DNA of 64,000 nt from JAGVDM01 sp964642315 (GCA_964642315.1 CAZXOG010000001.1:248001-312000), one strand, 5' to 3'. Counted from the stretch's first letter, positions 41,827-50,138 are shown. Numbers and translations are program-made. Notes: a model not told the origin generated them from the letters alone.

Positions 41827-43107
41827 TTACGGTGTCGGGGGTGCCGGAGGAGCCGCACGGCGGAGTGCCCCAAGCTGCGCGACAATTTGCTGGATTGTCG
41901 TGGGGACGAACTCCGCGCTGGATTGCATGTTTCGGTAGGCGTCGCACTGCCGGAGGATTGCCTTCTGGCGGTGCGAGAGTGTGAGTTCGGCTTTCTTTGT
42001 ACCCTCTTGTTCACGGATTTCTTCGATGAGTTCCTCGAGATCCTCATTGAACTCGTCTTCGGGGAGGAGGGTGAGTTCCGCCTCTGCAATACGCGCATCA
42101 AGACGATCGATTGCCTGTTCCAAATTCAAGGAGACTTGTTCAAGAGAAGATCGTTTGCTCGAATCAATTTTACCGACTGGGCCTCGCACTTTCTCTAATA
42201 CCCACGGCGCATGGAAACCGGCCTGCCGCCGCAGCTTTTTGATTCCGTAGTACACGGCGATTGATCCAGCGTTCTTTACGCCACCTACAGCGGCTTTCCA
42301 TATGCTCAAGTTCCCAACCTGATTTAAAAATGTCGTTCCATTGTAGAGTAATTTCCCAAGGACCAATGCATCACCAACGCGATCAGACGTACTTGTTGCC
42401 GTTCGAGTGAAATCCAAGAGCCAGAAGCGCATATTTTGCAGCTTTGCCTGCATTTGCTTGAGCTCCTCGAGAGATGCTTTCTTGTCAGGGAACTTGAGTT
42501 TGGCGCTCTTCTCAAGGAATCGCTTTGCAACAGCATTCGCAATAGCGTCAACTGCGCCAGTCATGGCTTGGAGCGTAGGTAAAGTGATATCGCCTAAGAC
42601 ATAATCGAGTATCGATCCTTCTTCTCCAGTTGGGACCGTTGCTGGTTTTGCCGGAGCTACTTCCACAGAGCCATCATTCTTGCGCTGAATCTGGAGTTCG
42701 CCGGCCTTATAATCCTTCAGGATCCCCGTGAGGATTTCCACCTGCTGATCACGCGGGGTTGCCCGCCATTCCTGCGCGGAAATCGGGAAGCCGGTTTCCT
42801 CGGGGAGCGGTGGGAATTGCGATAGATCTCCACCAGACTTGAGAGCCTGCTCAATGCGCTGGTACCGATCTTTCAGGGATTGCTCGGTTTCCTGAGCTTG
42901 CACGGGATTCTCGGTGCTTTGGCTCAATGCTGAACCTGCTGCCGCAGCCCCCATGAATCCAAGGATCCTGCCCATTGCACCTCTGCGCGTCATTTTCTGA
43001 TGCTCAATGGGCACCGTCTTTTCTGCAGGAGTGTCCCCGACAGGGGATGAATCCATTCCCTGCGCCTGCCCCTCATTGTCCTCTGGAGTTTTTTGGTACG
43101 GCATCAT
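41827..43107 (-). CDS. twin-arginine-signal protein, paralogue A
   Basis: 426 residues. Residues about 38-62 read KMTRRGAMGRILGFMGAAAA, a twin-arginine (Tat) signal preceded by a 37-residue polar leader. The mature part starts with a module shared with the upstream gene: YQRIEQALKSGGDLSQFPPLP, then ISAQEWRATPRDQQVEILTG and ILKDYKAGELQ. Next come a helical middle and an acidic coiled-coil C-terminus. No lipobox is present. A minus-strand promoter (TGGACT 43155-43160, 17 bp, TAAAAT 43132-43137) precedes it. Composition is clearly AT-richer than the flanking genome. Function unknown. Confidence 0.8.
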   Translation of the reverse strand: MMPYQKTPEDNEGQAQGMDSSPVGDTPAEKTVPIEHQKMTRRGAMGRILGFMGAAAAGSALSQSTENPVQAQETEQSLKDRYQRIEQALKSGGDLSQFPPLPEETGFPISAQEWRATPRDQQVEILTGILKDYKAGELQIQRKNDGSVEVAPAKPATVPTGEEGSILDYVLGDITLPTLQAMTGAVDAIANAVAKRFLEKSAKLKFPDKKASLEELKQMQAKLQNMRFWLLDFTRTATSTSDRVGDALVLGKLLYNGTTFLNQVGNLSIWKAAVGGVKNAGSIAVYYGIKKLRRQAGFHAPWVLEKVRGPVGKIDSSKRSSLEQVSLNLEQAIDRLDARIAEAELTLLPEDEFNEDLEELIEEIREQEGTKKAELTLSHRQKAILRQCDAYRNMQSSAEFVPTTIQQIVAQLGALRRAAPPAPPTP

Positions 43108-43177
43108 GTGTATATGGGAAATTACATATATATTTTAGCAGAGTTGACAATATTAGTCCATAGATGCCATATCTACT

Positions 43178-44539
43178 CTATGCGATATGTCCAGCATCAT
43201 CGGAGTGGCCATCTGCGGAATCAGCATGCCCCTGCCCCGGGGATGTTGGGGGTGGTTCAACAGGGGTAGAGGACTGTTCTGGGACATCTGATTGTTTCCT
43301 GAGATGCATCTGCGCCCTAGAGAATGCCGCAAGCTCCTGAGAGATTTGCCTTTCGATCTCTGGCGTGATTCCTGCGTCGGCCGGGAGCGATACGAATGTC
43401 GGAGACTTACGGAGAATTCCAAGTTCCATTGGCGTGAGAGTCCCATGATGTTCTGTTGCGGTGGATCGCGAGCATGCTGCTGCAATCGCTTCGCGCGCAA
43501 GCTCTGCCAGTTCATCAGGAGGTAAATCCTGTACGGCTTCCTCAGCAATACTCTCTTCGACACGGGCAAGTTTCCCTTGGATTTTTCTCATTGCCAGCGT
43601 TTTTGCTCTCTCCGGTGAAGTCCCGGTACGGGTATCAGCGCTAAGGAGTCCTGTCATTTTGTACGGCGTTTGCTCCTTGAGTTGAAGCAGGCGGGCCCTG
43701 CGCATGAAGAAATATCCAATCGCGCCTGCTATTTCTGATAGGAGCGCGAGCACGCGCTCACTGGTTGTGCCGTGTTTCCCGAAAAATCCATCTGCAGCAG
43801 CTAACGCGCCACGTATGCCGACATATCCGTCTGCAATGAATTGACCTCTTGAAATTTTCTTCTTCTCGGCCCTGCGCATCCGTTGCAGTCCTCGCACGAG
43901 CGTTTCCCGTGCTTGCTTGGGGTTCTCGAGTGCAGCTGTCGCTGTCTCAAGGATTTTTTGTACCTGTCCGAGTGAATTGTTTTGTGCGGCGATCGTAATG
44001 CCTTCGACGGCGATGGGGACAGTGCCGCGGCATGTGTTGAGGAGGGGGTTTGCGTCCTGCCTCGGCAGACCGGCGCAGAGCCGCCCGACAGTTTCCAGCC
44101 AATCTGCACTGGATTGGGCGGCAGCTTGTTGTGTTTGCCCAGAAGCAGGGGCAAATGCTTGTGGTGTTTGGACGCGGCCGGTTTGGTAGTCACGCACAAT
44201 GCCTGTGAGGATGAGGCGACGCTCGTCTTTTGATGCGGTTCCCCATTCCTGAGCGGTAATTGGGCTTTCGAAGGGGAGTTCGTAGGGATACGGAGGGAGG
44301 TCAGAGAGATCGCCGTCACCCGCAAGAGCTTGCCGGATTTGGTTGTATCTGTTTGGCTGGTTTTGTGATTCTTGCGAAGGTGCAGACCTGCATCCGGCCA
44401 GTGCCCCACATGCAACAGCGGCTGATCCGAGAAGCATGGTTCGGATGGCTGCACGACGGGAGCAGAGAAGACTTTGCTCAGGCGTCGCTGCTGATTGTGG
44501 ATTCTCGTCTGCCAGGGGTCCTTCCCTTAGAATCTTCAT
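43178..44539 (-). CDS. twin-arginine lipoprotein, paralogue B
   Basis: 453 residues. The N-terminus CSRRAAIRTMLLGSAAVACG followed by ALAGC combines a twin-arginine motif with a lipobox, so it should be exported folded and lipidated. The following module YNQIRQALAGDGDLSDLPPYP, ITAQEWGTASKDERRLILTG and IVRDYQTGRVQ is paralogous to the gene at 41827. The C-terminus is Ser/Pro/His/Asp-rich. Its own promoter lies at 44546-44574 and the start is leaderless. Composition is AT-richer than most of the window. Function unknown. Confidence 0.8.
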   Translation of the reverse strand: MKILREGPLADENPQSAATPEQSLLCSRRAAIRTMLLGSAAVACGALAGCRSAPSQESQNQPNRYNQIRQALAGDGDLSDLPPYPYELPFESPITAQEWGTASKDERRLILTGIVRDYQTGRVQTPQAFAPASGQTQQAAAQSSADWLETVGRLCAGLPRQDANPLLNTCRGTVPIAVEGITIAAQNNSLGQVQKILETATAALENPKQARETLVRGLQRMRRAEKKKISRGQFIADGYVGIRGALAAADGFFGKHGTTSERVLALLSEIAGAIGYFFMRRARLLQLKEQTPYKMTGLLSADTRTGTSPERAKTLAMRKIQGKLARVEESIAEEAVQDLPPDELAELAREAIAAACSRSTATEHHGTLTPMELGILRKSPTFVSLPADAGITPEIERQISQELAAFSRAQMHLRKQSDVPEQSSTPVEPPPTSPGQGHADSADGHSDDAGHIA

Positions 44540-44545
44540 AAGTAT

Positions 44546-44574
44546 TTAATAATATTTTTCTTAACTTTTGTCAA
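44546..44574 (-). promoter_or_regulatory. promoter of the Tat lipoprotein gene
   Basis: Minus-strand -35 TTGACA (44569-44574), 17-bp spacer, -10 TATTAA (44546-44551). The ATG at 44539 is within 7 nt of the -10, so the transcript starts at the start codon. Confidence 0.75.
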
Positions 44575-44608
44575 ATTCTTCCCATAGATTCCGTTCGCTC
44601 TCAATAGA

Positions 44609-44637
44609 TTGCAATAAATATAAAATTGTACTATAAT
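44609..44637 (+). promoter_or_regulatory. promoter of the 118-residue helical protein gene
   Basis: -35 TTGCAA (44609-44614), 17-bp spacer, -10 TATAAT (44632-44637), divergent from the lipoprotein promoter 35 bp away. The ATG at 44653 gives a leader of about 10 nt. Confidence 0.75.
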
Positions 44638-44652
44638 GATAGACGAATTCGT

Positions 44653-45009
44653 ATGGTCCTCACACGCCTCCTCAACATCTTCCGCCCGCCGACGACCGAG
44701 GAATCCCGGCCGTTCTTCGAGAGCGTCAAACAGACCTCCCCGACGATCACAAATGAGATCTCTGCGACGGCGAGCGCGGTGTGGAAGACACTCGTGCAGA
44801 CCACGGGTACCGTGGTGAAATCTCCCCTCACGGTAACCAGGGGGATTGTGAGCGCGGCGGGGAACATCCTCGCGCTGCCTTCCATCGCGCTGCACTACCT
44901 TGCGAGGGGGCTCGATGTCGCGGAAGCCAACGTGGTTGATACCACGCGCGACAAGCTGGCGAACCTCTTCACCTGGCGTGGCGGGAAGGGGGGCAAGCCG
45001 GCCGCGTAG
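44653..45009 (+). CDS. 118-residue helical protein of unknown function
   Basis: Starts MVLTRLLNIFRPPTTEESRP and continues as amphipathic helices (TASAVWKTLVQTTGTVVKSP, then VSAAGNILALPSIALHYLA) with a basic Gly/Lys tail. No signal peptide or recognised domain. It has a strong, near-leaderless promoter shared back-to-back with the Tat lipoprotein gene, suggesting co-regulation. carA begins 67 bp downstream. Confidence 0.7.
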   Translation: MVLTRLLNIFRPPTTEESRPFFESVKQTSPTITNEISATASAVWKTLVQTTGTVVKSPLTVTRGIVSAAGNILALPSIALHYLARGLDVAEANVVDTTRDKLANLFTWRGGKGGKPAA

Positions 45010-45076
45010 GTCATCGCGGAATCCGCGGGGAAGTCGCTTGGTGTCCGCGAAGCCTTTCGTGTACCCTTGCGCGGAC

Positions 45077-46174
45077 ATGGCTCTGCTCCTCCTCGCCGAT
45101 GGCACGCGGTTTAAGGGGGAGCCGTTTGGCGCTGCAGCCGAGAGCGATGGGGAAGTGGTCTTCAACACGGGGATGGCGGGGTACCCGGAGAGCCTCACGG
45201 ATCCGAGTTACCGCGGGCAGATCCTCACCTTCACGTATCCGCTCATCGGCAATTACGGCGTGCCGAGCATGGAGAAGAACGCCTGGGGTTTTAGCGAGCA
45301 TTTCGAGAGCGAGCGCGTGCAGGTGCGGGGCGTGATCGTCTCGCAGGCGAGCGGGCACTTTAGCCACTTCACCGCGGTGAGCTCCCTCCACAACTGGCTC
45401 ACGCATCACAGGATTCCCGGGATCACCGGCATCGATACCCGCGCGCTCACGAAGAAGCTGCGCGAGCACGGCGTGATGCTCGGGCGCATCGTGCAGGATG
45501 ATGCCATGAAGGATGCCGGGAACATCGAGGATCCAAACACCCGCAACCTCGTTGCCGACGTGAGCATTCCCGCCGTGCAGACGTACGAGCCGCAGGGCGA
45601 GGTGCGCGCGACGATCGCGTGTTTCGATTGCGGCATGAAGAACAACATTCTGCGTTCGTTCCTCAAGCGCGGCGTGCGGGTGCACCGGCTGCCGTGGGAT
45701 TTCGATCTCGCGGGGAGCGACCTTGCCTATGATGCGGTCTTCGTGAGCAACGGCCCCGGGGATCCCAAGAGCTGCACGGCGACGATCGGGCAGATCAGGC
45801 AGGCGCTCGCGAAGGAGATCCCGCTCTTCGGCATTTGCCTGGGGAACCAGCTCCTCGCGCTCGCGATCGGCGGCGATACCTACAAGCTGCCCTACGGCCA
45901 CCGCGGGGCGAACCAGCCGTGCATCGAGGTAGGGGAGAACGGCGAGCCGACGACCCGCTGCATCATCACGTCCCAGAACCACGGGTTCGCCGTGAAGGAC
46001 GCGCTTCCCAAAGGGTGGCGCGTGTGGTTCCGCAACGCGAACGACGGCACGGTGGAGGGCATCCGCCACAAATCGGGCAAGTACTTTTCCGTCCAGTTCC
46101 ATCCGGAAGCAACTCCGGGTCCGGAGGATGCGGGGGAACTGTTCGATGAATTCCTTCGTGTATTGAAGCGGTGA
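45077..46174 (+). CDS. carA: carbamoyl-phosphate synthase small subunit (CarA)
   Basis: 365-residue glutamine amidotransferase subunit supplying ammonia for carbamoyl phosphate. The N-terminal CPSase domain (MAGYPESLTDPSYRGQILTF) and the class I GATase domain with the catalytic Cys in FGICLGNQLLALAIGG and His/Glu in FHPEATPGPEDA are intact. carB is not adjacent; a possibly inserted cassette and purN follow. The start ATG at 45077 gives the family N-terminus MALLLLADGTRFKGEPFGA. Confidence 0.93.
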   Translation: MALLLLADGTRFKGEPFGAAAESDGEVVFNTGMAGYPESLTDPSYRGQILTFTYPLIGNYGVPSMEKNAWGFSEHFESERVQVRGVIVSQASGHFSHFTAVSSLHNWLTHHRIPGITGIDTRALTKKLREHGVMLGRIVQDDAMKDAGNIEDPNTRNLVADVSIPAVQTYEPQGEVRATIACFDCGMKNNILRSFLKRGVRVHRLPWDFDLAGSDLAYDAVFVSNGPGDPKSCTATIGQIRQALAKEIPLFGICLGNQLLALAIGGDTYKLPYGHRGANQPCIEVGENGEPTTRCIITSQNHGFAVKDALPKGWRVWFRNANDGTVEGIRHKSGKYFSVQFHPEATPGPEDAGELFDEFLRVLKR

Positions 46175-46180
46175 GTGGTG

Positions 46181-46581
46181 AGTGGTTAGCGGGTAGTGTA
46201 CGATTCGTCTGTGCTCAACCTGCCGTATCAAAAGCTACAGATTTGGCAAAGGAGTTTTGAATTAGCACGGGAAACGTACCTTCTCACGAAGCATTTTCCC
46301 GAAGAGGAACGCTTCGGTCTTGCATCCCAGATGAAGAGGAGTGCAGTGTCGGTTGCCAGTAATATCGCAGAAGGAAGCCAGCGGGTTTCCGATCGAGATT
46401 TTCGTTCATTCGTTGCGATTGCGAGAGGGTCGTTGGCGGAACTCGAGACACAAGCTCTGTTGGCCGATGCAATCGGTTACATCGTAAAGGAAGATGCACA
46501 GAAGTATCTTGTGCGCATCCAAGAAGTATCAAAAATGCTTCGTGCATTCTTCATAAAGCTTTCCGCTACCCGCTAACCGCT
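46181..46581. mobile_element. inverted-repeat-flanked cassette with a four-helix-bundle gene
   Basis: AGTGGTTAGCGGGTAG at 46181-46196 and its inverted counterpart CTACCCGCTAACCGCT at 46566-46581 match at 15 of 16 positions. They enclose exactly one gene, of lower GC than carA and purN on either side. No transposase is inside. The layout suggests a small mobile or domesticated cassette inserted between carA and purN; the repeats could alternatively form an mRNA stem. Confidence 0.55.
46211..46576 (+). CDS. four-helix-bundle protein (S23/IVP family)
   Basis: 121 residues from GTG 46211. The pattern LQIWQRSFELARETYLLTKH, FPEEERFGLASQMKRSAVSV and ASNIAEGSQR is the hallmark of the four-helix-bundle family first found in 23S rRNA intervening sequences and related to the Avd accessory protein of diversity-generating retroelements. 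Its cellular function is unknown. It is the sole gene in an inverted-repeat-flanked segment and is AT-richer than its neighbours. Confidence 0.88.
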   Translation: MLNLPYQKLQIWQRSFELARETYLLTKHFPEEERFGLASQMKRSAVSVASNIAEGSQRVSDRDFRSFVAIARGSLAELETQALLADAIGYIVKEDAQKYLVRIQEVSKMLRAFFIKLSATR

Positions 46582-46585
46582 CGTC

Positions 46586-47167
46586 ATGAATTTCATCGTC
46601 CTCTCCTCCTCCCGCGGCACCACGTTCCAGGCGGTGATTGACCGGATTGCCGATGGCTCGCTCACGGCGCGGTGCCTCGCGCTCGTCACGGATCGCCCGG
46701 ATCGCGGTTGCGCGGACAAAGCGAAGGCGGCGGGAATTCCTGTTGTGGTTGCGGAGCGCAGCAAGGGCGAGGAGCGCGAGGCGTACGACCGGCGTCTCGA
46801 TGCGGCGATCCGCGCGCTCGGCACGGTGGATGTCATTGCCGCGATCGGCTGGATGTGGGTGCTCACGCCGTGGTTTGTGCACTCGTGGCGCGGAAGGATC
46901 CTCAACGTGCACCCGGCGCTGCTCCCCAAGTACCCCGGCGCCCACGGCATCGAGGATGCGATGGCGGCAGGGGAGCGGGAGACCGGCATGACGATCCACA
47001 TTATTGACGAAGGCGTTGATACAGGGCCGATACTCGTACAAAAAAAGTGTTCAATATTGCCGGGCGACACGCACGATGCGGTGAAAGAACGTATCCAGGT
47101 GCTGGAGAAGGAGTGGTACCCCAAAGTGCTCCAGATGATCGAGCGCGGGGAGATACAATTACCGTAG
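46586..47167 (+). CDS. purN: phosphoribosylglycinamide formyltransferase (PurN)
   Basis: 193-residue formyl-THF-dependent GAR transformylase of purine synthesis. Family features: N-terminal VLSSSRGTTFQAVID, the catalytic Asn and His in ILNVHPALLPKYPGAHG, and the Asp-containing HIIDEGVDTGPILVQ. It begins 4 bp after the right inverted repeat of the preceding cassette and is 9 bp before the reductase gene, likely one operon. Confidence 0.92.
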   Translation: MNFIVLSSSRGTTFQAVIDRIADGSLTARCLALVTDRPDRGCADKAKAAGIPVVVAERSKGEEREAYDRRLDAAIRALGTVDVIAAIGWMWVLTPWFVHSWRGRILNVHPALLPKYPGAHGIEDAMAAGERETGMTIHIIDEGVDTGPILVQKKCSILPGDTHDAVKERIQVLEKEWYPKVLQMIERGEIQLP

Positions 47168-47176
47168 ACTTCCTCC

Positions 47177-47893
47177 ATGCCACTCAAGATCTACACCGTC
47201 ACGTGCACCAGGAATGAGCGGATCGCGCATGCCGTCCATGAGCTCACGTTCACGAAACCGGAGGGGTTCACGTTCGTGCCGGGGCAGTTCGTCATGTTCC
47301 ACGTGCCCGCTGCCGACGGTGCCAGCGCGCCGCAGCCGCGGGCGTACTCCATTGCTTCCACGCCGTCGGAGAAGGAGATTCTCATTGCGATCAAGCTCAA
47401 GCCGGGCGGGCTTGCAAGCACATGGGTGGAGCAGCGTCTGCGCGTTGGCGACACGGTGGAAATGAAGGGGCCGATCGGCGTGTTCCGCGTGCGAGCGGAC
47501 GACCGCCACCCGCTCCTCTTCGTGTGCACGGGAGCGGGGATTGCGCCGTTCCGGCCGATGATTCTCTCCGTGCTCGGGCAGGATCCGCTCTGGCAGATCG
47601 ATCTCGTCCACGGTGTGAGCACGGAGGAGGATCTCTTCTGGCATCGGGAGATGGGGATCCTTACAGAGCAGCACCGGAACTTCCGCGTACACCACGTGCT
47701 CAGCCGGCCGAGGGCAGACTGGACGGGTCCCCGCGGTCACGTGCAGGACGTGCTTCCTTCCCTCATCGGCGATCTTCCGTCCCGGTCGGTGCTCGTCTGC
47801 GGCAATCCGGATATGACGGGGGAGCTCAAGCGGTTGTGCCTCAACGCATGGAACGTTCCAAAGGACCAATTCCACATGGAGGGGTACGTCTAG
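47177..47893 (+). CDS. ferredoxin-NADP+ reductase-like flavoprotein
   Basis: 238 residues. The FAD-binding motif RAYSIAS near residue 56 and NAD(P)-binding CTGAGIAPFRPM near residue 116, with terminal CGNPDMTGELK, place it in the FNR superfamily. The C-terminal Cys cluster of the dihydroorotate dehydrogenase subunit PyrK is missing, so a ferredoxin/flavodoxin reductase is more likely than PyrK, although pyrE and carA are in the window. Follows purN by 9 bp. Confidence 0.85.
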   Translation: MPLKIYTVTCTRNERIAHAVHELTFTKPEGFTFVPGQFVMFHVPAADGASAPQPRAYSIASTPSEKEILIAIKLKPGGLASTWVEQRLRVGDTVEMKGPIGVFRVRADDRHPLLFVCTGAGIAPFRPMILSVLGQDPLWQIDLVHGVSTEEDLFWHREMGILTEQHRNFRVHHVLSRPRADWTGPRGHVQDVLPSLIGDLPSRSVLVCGNPDMTGELKRLCLNAWNVPKDQFHMEGYV

Positions 47894-48105
47894 ATCGCGA
47901 AAGGAAACCTTGTCGGTTTCCTCTCGCGGGCTCTCCTTCCCTTCATGGAGTCACTCCAGGCGGGCAGAGCCCGCCTTCGTGACACTTCGGCATTTCGCAG
48001 TCATGAATATGCGGCGAAGGCAGGCTCCGCCTGCCTGGAGCCGCACCGCTTTAGGGGAAAAGAGAGTCCGTGAGAGAAAAACCGTAGGTTTGTCTCTCAC
48101 GACTG
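47894..48105. repeat. cluster of four perfect hairpins
   Basis: Between two convergent genes lie, in order: GGAAACC/GGTTTCC near 47902-47925 within a longer CGCGA/TCGCG stem; AGGCGGGC/GCCCGCCT near 47958; AGGCAGGC/GCCTGCCT near 48021; and a long stem CGTGAGAGA/TCTCTCACG near 48068-48102. The first and last suit bidirectional terminators; the two in the middle resemble extragenic palindromes. No gene is seen. Confidence 0.75.
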
Positions 48106-48633
48106 TCACCATATCCGGGTTGACTCGCTCTGGATCAGCGCGATGTCCTGCTCCACGGTCTCATTTGCGAGGTTCACGCGCACTGCCTGCACTTTGAGCT
48201 GCACCGCCGTCGGGTTGTGGATGAGGAGGGCCGCAGGGGCGGTGGAGGAGAAGAACGTCACCGAGGAATGCGCAGGGAACGACCAGCGGCGGAACCCAAG
48301 AGCGATAGGTTCCGCAGTGACGCTCTCGAGCGGGGCATTGCGGATCTCGGAGCGTTTCCAGTGGGCGGGAACGCTCACGGAAACTGCTTCGTTCCCGTCG
48401 TGGCTGATCTCGATGAGTGCCTGTCCGTCGAGCACGGACATGCGGATCACCGCGGAGAGCGGGGATTGATGCTCGAATGCGATGTCCGCCACTTCCGCGC
48501 TCTCCTCATTGCCGGCAGGCAGCGCGGCGGTCTGGAGGAATGCCGATGACTGCCAGCCCGCGAGCGCCAGCACCGCGAGCGCGCCGGAGGCCAGCAGGAC
48601 GTGCGCGATCGGCGACAGGCGAATGGAAGTCAC
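48106..48633 (-). CDS. membrane-anchored extracytoplasmic protein
   Basis: 175 residues: an N-terminal anchor (HVLLASGALAVLALAGW) then a beta-rich external domain (ADIAFEHQSPLSAVIRMSV; RWSFPAHSSVTFF) without cysteines or known motifs. It converges with the reductase gene across the hairpin cluster and diverges from the zinc-ribbon gene. Function unknown. Confidence 0.7.
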   Translation of the reverse strand: MTSIRLSPIAHVLLASGALAVLALAGWQSSAFLQTAALPAGNEESAEVADIAFEHQSPLSAVIRMSVLDGQALIEISHDGNEAVSVSVPAHWKRSEIRNAPLESVTAEPIALGFRRWSFPAHSSVTFFSSTAPAALLIHNPTAVQLKVQAVRVNLANETVEQDIALIQSESTRIW

Positions 48634-48682
48634 AGGCGTGCCTGCATCGTAGCTCCTCCGCGGAATGCTTCAAGGAGTTTCT

Positions 48683-48711
48683 TTGTTCGTGGAGGGGTTT
48701 TCTGCTATACT
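48683..48711 (+). promoter_or_regulatory. promoter of the zinc-ribbon protein gene
   Basis: -35 TTGTTC (48683-48688), 17-bp spacer, -10 TATACT (48706-48711). The ATG at 48719 is 7 nt past the -10, another leaderless start. Confidence 0.7.
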
Positions 48712-48718
48712 GAAGGCG

Positions 48719-49102
48719 ATGGAGATGGATCCGCACACCCTGCAGCACATCCTCACGAAAATCCATCAGCAGATGCGGTGCCCGCAGTGCGGCCAGCGTG
48801 TTTCCGTCAGCTTGTCTTCCATCAAGGTTGTGGCGGAGAGCGCCATGATTCTGCAGCTCAAGTGCGAGGGCTGCAGCGCGTACATCGTGCTGCAGGCATC
48901 CCTCAACGGCATCGAGAAAATCAGTGCGCCTCCGTACGAGGAGAACGAGTTCGCAAATGCTTCCAGCACCCTCGAGGCAGATGAATCCATTCTGCGGCAG
49001 GTGCGCGCGGCGTTGCAGGAAGGGGAAGGCTCCTTCGAGCACCTCTTCCGCTCGCTGGAGCACGCGTCGCCGGCATCGGATGCCGGCACGCAGATTGCAT
49101 GA
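48719..49102 (+). CDS. small zinc-ribbon protein
   Basis: 127 residues with CPQC near residue 21 and CEGC near residue 52, spaced like a zinc ribbon, then an acidic helical C-terminus. The ATG at 48719 is set by the promoter position; the upstream in-frame codons overlap the -35. A nucleic-acid or protein-interaction role is likely but nothing more specific can be said. It leads a run of four small genes of the same direction. Confidence 0.7.
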   Translation: MEMDPHTLQHILTKIHQQMRCPQCGQRVSVSLSSIKVVAESAMILQLKCEGCSAYIVLQASLNGIEKISAPPYEENEFANASSTLEADESILRQVRAALQEGEGSFEHLFRSLEHASPASDAGTQIA

Positions 49103-49144
49103 GAAATAGTGCTACACTGGTTCCGTTCTCCCACCGTATTTGCC

Positions 49145-49447
49145 ATGCGCGCGCGACTGCTCCTCACCTTGCTTCTCCCGCTGCTGCTATCCGGCTGCGG
49201 GGCATTCGATGCTCTCCGCTCCAACGCGAGCGGGTGGTGGCAGGTGCTGCGCGGCACGGTGAGCGGCGCGACGCTCTCGCCGAAGGAGGTTATCGACGAG
49301 GCGGTCGAAGGCGTGCAGGATCTGCAACGCGATGTCACGGAGAGGGTGGAGAACGTGAGCACCGGAGTGCGGAAGATTCAGGAAGGCAGCGAGCTCATCC
49401 GCGAGGGGCTCAGCATCGGGAGCGGTGCCGCAGGTGGGGAGGAATGA
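49145..49447 (+). CDS. small predicted lipoprotein
   Basis: 100 residues starting MRARLLLTLLLPLLLSGCGA: a classical lipobox (LLSGC), so lipid-anchored outside the membrane. The rest is helical and polar (VIDEAVEGVQDLQRDVTERV), suggesting an extended coil. The ATG at 49145 is chosen as the start of the signal peptide. Function unknown. Confidence 0.75.
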   Translation: MRARLLLTLLLPLLLSGCGAFDALRSNASGWWQVLRGTVSGATLSPKEVIDEAVEGVQDLQRDVTERVENVSTGVRKIQEGSELIREGLSIGSGAAGGEE

Positions 49448-49506
49448 TCAGTATCCAGGGGAGGAGATTTGTGGTATACTTTGAACAGAAACACATTCCT
49501 CATTCC

Positions 49507-49791
49507 ATGGACCAGAACACGTTCCGCGCGGCGACTCTGCGCCTCTCGGCATTACCGAAGGAGGAGCTCGACCGTGCAATTGTGGTGGCGGAGCACCTCA
49601 AGCCGGAGGAGCGCGAGGATCTTCTCGACCGCCTCACGGACATGCACGATGAGCTCTCCGTGACGGCGCGTGAGCAGCAGGCGGCGCTCCTGCGCATGCA
49701 GGAGATCGACCGCGGCTTGGTTGCCGCCATGCAGCAGTTCGAGGATGCGCAGCGCGCTGCCGCGGATTCTGCAAGTTCCGCTCATTCGTAA
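49507..49791 (+). CDS. 94-residue coiled-coil protein
   Basis: Starts MDQNTFRAATLRLSALPKEE and is almost entirely charged helix. An extended -10 (TGGTATACT, TATACT at about 49473-49478) lies upstream, which argues against the longer frame beginning before it. No domain recognised. It is 11 bp upstream of the next small gene and likely co-transcribed. Confidence 0.6.
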   Translation: MDQNTFRAATLRLSALPKEELDRAIVVAEHLKPEEREDLLDRLTDMHDELSVTAREQQAALLRMQEIDRGLVAAMQQFEDAQRAAADSASSAHS

Positions 49792-49802
49792 CCAACTCTC
49801 TC

Positions 49803-50138
49803 ATGACATTCTCCTTTCCCATCGGCGGCGAACACCGTCTCCTGCGGCGCTCCATGGCGCCAAGCGAAGGGGCGGACCGCGGCGTCATCGGCCCCAAGGA
49901 AAGTGCTGACGCAGCGCGCACAGTGGAAGCGAATATGACTGAACATGTGAAACAGGCGGAGACATTGCTCTCTCGTGCGCAGCCGGAAAGCCCGGAGCAT
50001 GCCGCGCTCGCGGCCGAAGTCGCCGAGGCCCAGCGTGCATTTGTTGAGGAGCAATCCAGAGCGGCCAGGGCAGCAATGAAGAGCGAGGTGCTGCGTGGGC
50101 AGACGAGCGCGATCATTGGGGAGTTCGAGAGGCGGTAG
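49803..50138 (+). CDS. 111-residue helical protein of unknown function
   Basis: Starts MTFSFPIGGEHRLLRRSMAP and continues as a long charged helix (ARTVEANMTEHVKQAETLLS; EVAEAQRAFVEEQ). No membrane segment or motif. Last of a run of four small genes ending before the rpoC promoter. Confidence 0.6.
   Translation: MTFSFPIGGEHRLLRRSMAPSEGADRGVIGPKESADAARTVEANMTEHVKQAETLLSRAQPESPEHAALAAEVAEAQRAFVEEQSRAARAAMKSEVLRGQTSAIIGEFERR

Noticed and set aside
47177..47893. Naming the flavoprotein PyrK
   Set aside because: The C-terminal cysteine cluster that binds [2Fe-2S] in PyrK is missing, and no pyrD is adjacent.
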